DNA of 8,710 nt from an uncultured Chloroflexota bacterium (GTDB taxonomy: Bacteria > Chloroflexota > Limnocylindria > Limnocylindrales > CSP1-4): contig CAIYQJ010000369.1 in NCBI GenBank assembly GCA_903928275.1, positions 1 through 8,710 on the forward strand. Reading direction: 5' to 3'. Of this stretch, positions 5,936 to 8,710 are shown in pieces. Made by a program: the position numbers and the translations under genes. The notes below the pieces were generated by a model. It saw only the letters and a program-made list of their open reading frames with translations, was not told the DNA's origin and ran no database searches. Numbering within the stretch: position 1 is the first letter of the stretch; each line of letters begins with the position of its first letter.

Positions 5936-6000
5936 TGTGCGGCCGCCGAGTCAGTGTGCGGCCGCCGAGTCGCGGGATGGCGAGCCGCGGGATGGCCGCC
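5936..6000 (+). repeat. Short tandem duplications upstream of the LOG gene
   Basis: A 17-nt word starting TGTGCGGCCGCC and ending GAGTC occurs at 5936-5952 and again at 5955-5971 (19-bp period). It is followed at once by a second tandem pair: a 15-bp unit beginning CGCGGGATGGC at 5971-5985 and 5986-6000. These lie between the tRNA terminator and the putative LOG promoter and look like replication-slippage products. Confidence 0.75.
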
Positions 6001-6015
6001 TGGCGTGGCACGTCC

Positions 6016-6045
6016 TCGACGGGGCCTACCGCGAAGCCGGATACT
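6016..6045 (+). promoter_or_regulatory. Candidate promoter of the LOG-family gene (leaderless)
   Basis: TCGACG (6016-6021, 4/6 to the -35) and GATACT (6040-6045, 4/6 to the -10) are 18 bp apart. The expected transcription start falls on or next to the GTG at 6053, which has no Shine-Dalgarno, so a leaderless message is likely. Each box is only a moderate match. Confidence 0.4.
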
Positions 6046-6052
6046 TCGCGGC

Positions 6053-6634
6053 GTGCGACGGATCGGCGTCTTCTGCGGTGCGACCGCCGGGCTGGACCCG
6101 GGCCACGCGGTCGCCGCACGTGCGTTCGGCAGCTCGATGGCGCGCCGGGGCGTCGCGATCGTCACCGGCGGTGGCCGAGTGGGCCTCATGGGGGCCGTCG
6201 CGGACGCCACGCTCGCGGCCGGCGGGTCCGTCGTCGGCGTCATCCCGCGGTCCCTCGTCGATCGCGAGCTCGCGCACCCGGGCCTGACGGGGCTCATCGT
6301 CGTCGACACGCTCGCCGAGAGGAAGTCCGCGATCATCGGCATGTGCGACGGGTTCGTGGCGCTCCCCGGCGGCATCGGCACGCTCGACGAGCTCGCCGAG
6401 GTGCTGTCGTGGGCGCAGCTTGGCCTCCACGCGAAGCCGGTCGGCATCCTCGAGATCGGCGACTACTGGGCTCAGTTCCTCGCGTGGCTGGATGCGGCCG
6501 TGACTCAGGGGTATGTGACGCCGGCACATCGCCGCGCGATCGTCGTCGCCAGCGACGCCGACGCGCTCCTCGATGCGTTCGCGAGGTTCACGCCACCCGG
6601 CAACCGCTGGGACGACGGGGTGGGCGCCGGGTAG
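6053..6634 (+). CDS. LOG-family (TIGR00730) nucleotide phosphoribohydrolase-like protein
   Basis: A 193-residue Rossmann-like protein with both family signatures: GGGRVGLMG (39-47) and PGGIGTLDE (105-113). It also has the Arg90-Lys91 pair that corresponds to the family's MHxRK motif, and the opening RRIGVFCGA. LOG proteins, formerly annotated as lysine decarboxylases, hydrolyse the N-glycosidic bond of nucleoside 5'-monophosphates, in plants and some bacteria releasing free cytokinin. In most bacteria the physiological substrate is unknown, and no lysine decarboxylase activity should be assumed. GTG 6053 is chosen because it gives the usual family length and N-terminus. Longer starts at 5954 or 5956 would add Arg/Gly/Trp-rich sequence made of the tandem repeats. 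A small membrane protein gene follows 55 bp downstream in the same direction and may share the transcript. Confidence 0.92.
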   Translation: MRRIGVFCGATAGLDPGHAVAARAFGSSMARRGVAIVTGGGRVGLMGAVADATLAAGGSVVGVIPRSLVDRELAHPGLTGLIVVDTLAERKSAIIGMCDGFVALPGGIGTLDELAEVLSWAQLGLHAKPVGILEIGDYWAQFLAWLDAAVTQGYVTPAHRRAIVVASDADALLDAFARFTPPGNRWDDGVGAG

Positions 6635-6673
6635 GCTTGGTCGGCGTCGGCGGGGGTTCGCCGCCCGCGGAGC

Positions 6674-6683
6674 GGAGGGAGGA
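6674..6683 (+). promoter_or_regulatory. Shine-Dalgarno of the small membrane protein gene
   Basis: The purine run GGAGGGAGGA ends 6 nt before ATG 6690 and selects this start over an in-frame one at 6573 that would lie inside the LOG gene. Confidence 0.75.
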
Positions 6684-6689
6684 CGCGCC

Positions 6690-6974
6690 ATGTGCTGCCT
6701 GTTCATGATCCTCGCCCTGATCGGGCCGCGTGCCGCCGCCTTCGTCTGGTGGCTGGCCGACCCGGCCCGGTGGCAGCTGGCGTTCGACTCGTGGGTCCTG
6801 CCCCTGCTCGGGTTCGTCTTCATGCCGTGGCTGACGCTCGCGTACGTGCTCGTCGCGCCCGGGGGCATCAACGGGTTCGACTGGGTGGTGCTCCTCATGG
6901 CGTTCGTCGTGGACATCGCGATGTACTCGGGGAGCGCGGCGCGCGGCCGACAGGCGATGGGCACCGACAGCTGA
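6690..6974 (+). CDS. Small three-helix membrane protein of unknown function
   Basis: A 94-residue protein with three predicted hydrophobic segments (about 3-22, 35-57 and 63-80) and a short polar tail (SAARGRQAMGTDS). Recognisable features are the N-terminal CC pair, GPRAAAFVWWLADPARW (12-28), a conserved-looking FMPWLTLAYVLVAPGG (44-59) and FDWV (63-66). I recognise the pattern as a small membrane protein seen in actinobacteria and Chloroflexota but know of no assigned function. It is downstream of the LOG gene, has its own strong ribosome site, and is convergent with the metallopeptidase gene. A CGGCG/CGCCG hairpin with a six-base loop (6648-6663) lies in the gap before it. Confidence 0.82.
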   Translation: MCCLFMILALIGPRAAAFVWWLADPARWQLAFDSWVLPLLGFVFMPWLTLAYVLVAPGGINGFDWVVLLMAFVVDIAMYSGSAARGRQAMGTDS

Positions 6975-7015
6975 CGTGCAGGCGGGCCGGAAGGGCCGAG
7001 GGCAGCTCGCGGCCA

Positions 7016-7078
7016 GGCGGCCCGATCGCGTGGTCCGGCGGCTCGAGCCCGAGCGCGCGGTCCGGCGGCCCGATCGCG
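7016..7078 (+). repeat. Interspersed short repeats in a convergent gap
   Basis: GGCGGCCCGATCGCG occurs at 7016-7030 and 7064-7078 (48-bp spacing), and GGTCCGGCGGC occurs at 7032-7042 and 7059-7069. A degraded third copy, AGCGGCCCGA, follows at 7088-7097. They fill the 128-bp gap between two convergent genes; no poly-T terminator is seen there. Confidence 0.6.
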
Positions 7079-7102
7079 CGGCCAGATAGCGGCCCGACCA
7101 AC

Positions 7103-7912
7103 TCACCCGGACGACAGGACCGCGTGCAGCTCGGCGCTGTGGTCGCGGAGCCAGCGCCGCCACCGGCGGTGGTCCGGCACGCGCGTCGCGACGAGCTCCC
7201 AGAACCCCGGCCCGTGGCCGAAGACGCGAAGGTGCGCGAGCTCGTGAACGACCACCGTCTCGAGCGCCTCCGGCGGCGCGAGGACGAGCCGCCACGAGAA
7301 GGACAGGCGCCCCGAGCGGCTCGCGCTCCCCCACCGCGTACGCTGGTCGCGGATGGAGATCCCGGCGGGCACCACGCCGAGCGCCGTCGCGTGACGGGCC
7401 ATGGCACGCTCGATCGCGCGGCGGGCGCCGGCCCGCAACCACGCGTCGAGGACGTCGCCGAGCCGATCCGCGTCGCGGGCGACCAGCGACACGACGAGCT
7501 CATCCCCCGCGTCGCCTCCGACGCGCGCCACGGATGAGCGCCGCGCCCGGGCTGCCGCCGGCACGACCCGCACGCGGTGCGGCTCCCCGCGGTAGGGGAT
7601 CGTCACGCCGTCGGTCAGCGGGCCACGGGCGGCGGCCTCGTCGCGCGCGCGCTCCACCGCCGCAAGATGTCGGCGGATCCACGCTTCCCGCTCGCGGACG
7701 AATGGGCCGAGAGCCGCGAGGACGCGCTGGTCCGGCCGGTCGCCGCCGGGGACGGTGACGATCAGGCCCCGGCGAGCGTCCACGGTGAGCCGCAGCCGGC
7801 GCGCCCGCGGGCTGCGACGGAGGGTGGCGTCGATGCGCCCGCCCGGGAGGTCGATCGTGATCGGCTCCTCGACCGGCGCGGTCCTGCGTCGTCCCCGGGC
7901 GTCTCCGGTCAC
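7103..7912 (-). CDS. YgjP/DUF45-type zinc metallopeptidase
   Basis: A 269-residue protein whose C-terminal part carries the YgjP (DUF45, M48-like) zinc site: TVVVHELAHLRVFGHGPGFWELV (219-241), with zinc ligands His223, His227 and probably His233, and catalytic Glu224. The family's conserved RTRWGSASRSGRLSFSWRLVLAPP (191-214) comes just before it. Residues 18-60 match the usual N-terminal beta-rich part with RRSPRARRLRLTVD. The family is widespread, soluble and poorly characterised; the physiological substrate is unknown. The only usable start is GTG 7912. It has no Shine-Dalgarno, and the 21-bp tandem repeats begin 4 nt upstream. The upstream frame stays open through the repeats without another start codon. 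It is divergent from the MEDS gene and convergent with the small membrane protein gene. Confidence 0.9.
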   Translation of the reverse strand: MTGDARGRRRTAPVEEPITIDLPGGRIDATLRRSPRARRLRLTVDARRGLIVTVPGGDRPDQRVLAALGPFVREREAWIRRHLAAVERARDEAAARGPLTDGVTIPYRGEPHRVRVVPAAARARRSSVARVGGDAGDELVVSLVARDADRLGDVLDAWLRAGARRAIERAMARHATALGVVPAGISIRDQRTRWGSASRSGRLSFSWRLVLAPPEALETVVVHELAHLRVFGHGPGFWELVATRVPDHRRWRRWLRDHSAELHAVLSSG

Positions 7913-7916
7913 CGCG

Positions 7917-7979
7917 GCGCGGGGCGGGACTGGACTGGCGCGGGGCGGGACTGGACTGGCGCGAGGCGGGACTGGAGGT
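7917..7979 (+). repeat. 21-bp tandem repeat, three copies
   Basis: Two identical 21-bp units (7917-7937 and 7938-7958, core GGGGCGGGACTGGACTG) are followed by a third with a few differences (7959-7979). They abut the start of the metallopeptidase gene. The period is a multiple of three, so no frame is broken by copy-number change. It is a likely variable-number repeat and may affect expression of the gene it flanks. Confidence 0.9.
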
Positions 7980-8200
7980 GGATGACGGTCACGGGAACGA
8001 TGGTGACACGGGCAGACGCCCGCGTCGTGACCTGCCGGCGGGCGCGGGCGCCGGGCTCGGGCACCGTGGGCGTGCGTCAGTCGAGCTGCGGGAGAGCCGC
8101 GGGCGGCGCGGGATCAGCCCAAGTCAGCGAGTGGCGAGGGTGTACGGTGGTGCGAGACGGGACGGCCCGCGGGTCTCGTCGAGAGCGGGTGGGCGTGAGG
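7980..8200. other. Intergenic region between divergent genes, no gene seen
   Basis: This 221-bp stretch lies between the tandem repeat and the MEDS gene. Open frames cross it but give low-complexity Arg/Gly peptides. It presumably holds the promoter of the MEDS gene, but I find no convincing -35/-10 pair. A GC-rich inverted repeat (GCCCGCG near 8017 with GCGGGC near 8038) is present. Confidence 0.5.
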
Positions 8201-8710
8201 ATGGCGAGAGCGGGGGCGCCAGGGAGATCCGGCGCCCTGCCGAACGGCGAAGGATCGGCGGCGGACGGTCATGCGTCCCGGCAGCCGCGATCGACCACGG
8301 AGGTGGAGCCGGGCGACCACCTCTGCTGCGTCTGCGACACCGAAGCCGAGCAGAAGGCCGCGGTCGTGCCGTACCTGCGGCTGGGGCCGGAGCGCGGCGA
8401 GGAGGTCGTCTGCATCGTGGACGCCCGGACCGCGGAGGCCGTCCGGCCTGACCTGCGCGGGGATGGCATGGACGTGGAGGCCTGCCTCGCGCGCGGCCAG
8501 ATCAGCGTCCTCAGCCGCGAGGAGACGTACGTCCGTGATGGGGTCTTCGACCCGACGGCGATGCTCGCGACCCCGCGCGAGGAGGCGGACCGAGCCGTGG
8601 CCGAGGGCTACCTCGCTCCCCGCGTGACCGGGGAGATGACCTGGGCCATGCGGGAGCTGCCGGGCTCGGAGCCGCTCATCGACTGCCGGTCGCGGCTCGA
8701 CGACTTCCTC
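8201..8710 (+). CDS. MEDS-domain (DcmR-type sensory) protein, 3' end outside the window
   Basis: The frame from ATG 8201 encodes 170 residues to the window edge. Residues 1-33 are a polar, probably flexible tail. From 34 on the sequence matches the MEDS (methanogen/methylotroph, DcmR sensory) domain: VEPGDHLCCVCDTEAEQ (35-51), VVPYLRLGPERGEEVVCIVDARTAE (55-79), GMDVEACLARGQISVLSREETYVRDGVFDP (89-118), REEADRAVAEGY (126-137), RVTGEMTWAMRELPGSEPLID (141-161). MEDS domains are thought to sense small molecules and are usually followed by a helix-turn-helix, histidine kinase or anti-sigma-like ATPase module; that part lies beyond the edge. The start is uncertain: GTG codons at 8195, 8189 and 8150 are in frame, and GTGAGG touches the ATG. 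It is a cytoplasmic sensor by family; the ligand is unknown. Confidence 0.85.
   Translation, partial: MARAGAPGRSGALPNGEGSAADGHASRQPRSTTEVEPGDHLCCVCDTEAEQKAAVVPYLRLGPERGEEVVCIVDARTAEAVRPDLRGDGMDVEACLARGQISVLSREETYVRDGVFDPTAMLATPREEADRAVAEGYLAPRVTGEMTWAMRELPGSEPLIDCRSRLDDFL

Noticed and set aside
4938..6287. 449-codon plus-strand frame running through the transporter, the tRNA and the LOG gene
   Set aside because: It crosses a tRNA and its terminator and is antisense or out of frame to real genes; the composition is shadow-like.
7917..7979. CRISPR-like array
   Set aside because: The 21-bp units are directly adjacent with no spacers and no cas genes nearby; it is a plain tandem repeat.
7978..8451. 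Plus-strand GTG-started frame of 157 codons overlapping the MEDS gene
   Set aside because: No recognisable motifs, Arg/Gly-rich, and out of frame with the clearly conserved MEDS sequence.

Overview
This is a very GC-rich (roughly 70% or more), gene-dense bacterial window with short intergenic gaps. Strong G/C at third codon positions, an ImuA/ImuB mutagenesis cassette under a GAACN4GTTC-type LexA box, a MEDS-domain sensor, a UxaC-type isomerase and a likely leaderless start together suggest a Chloroflexota (Limnocylindria-like) or actinobacterial genome. This assignment is an inference; there is no rRNA or other taxonomic marker.

Left end (1-1733, minus strand): an SOS-inducible imuA-imuB pair. 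The imuA promoter has a perfect TTGACA -35, a TATCAT -10, and a perfect 20-bp LexA-type palindrome filling the spacer. imuB is cut off after about 181 codons at position 200. There it meets an inverted second copy of the same imuB segment (1-199, plus strand), about 87% identical in DNA with mostly third-position changes. This is either a chimeric or foldback contig end or a real inverted duplication of a diverged allele. No dnaE2 is visible because the window ends here.

Middle (1804-4367): uxaC (uronate isomerase, minus) and an aldo/keto reductase (plus) are transcribed divergently from a 125-bp region. That region carries a mirrored motif, TCGGTCGG followed by a TA[C/G]CAT -10-like box, at equivalent distances from both start codons, so the two genes may be co-regulated. 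A convergent gap of about 340 bp with two strong hairpins and a two-copy imperfect direct repeat separates them from an EamA/DMT-family transporter (4710-5684, minus).

Right half: tRNA-Ala(CGC) with an encoded CCA, its own -10 and a terminator hairpin (5782-5903); a block of short tandem repeats; a LOG-family phosphoribohydrolase-like gene with a probable leaderless GTG start; a 94-residue three-helix membrane protein; a YgjP/DUF45 zinc metallopeptidase (minus); a 21-bp tandem repeat array; and a MEDS-domain sensory protein that runs off the right edge.

I see no phage, insertion sequence, CRISPR array or defence island. Most of the content is chromosomal housekeeping or metabolic genes. The points most worth checking are the inverted imuB junction, the LexA box nested in its promoter, and the mirrored uxaC/reductase control region.
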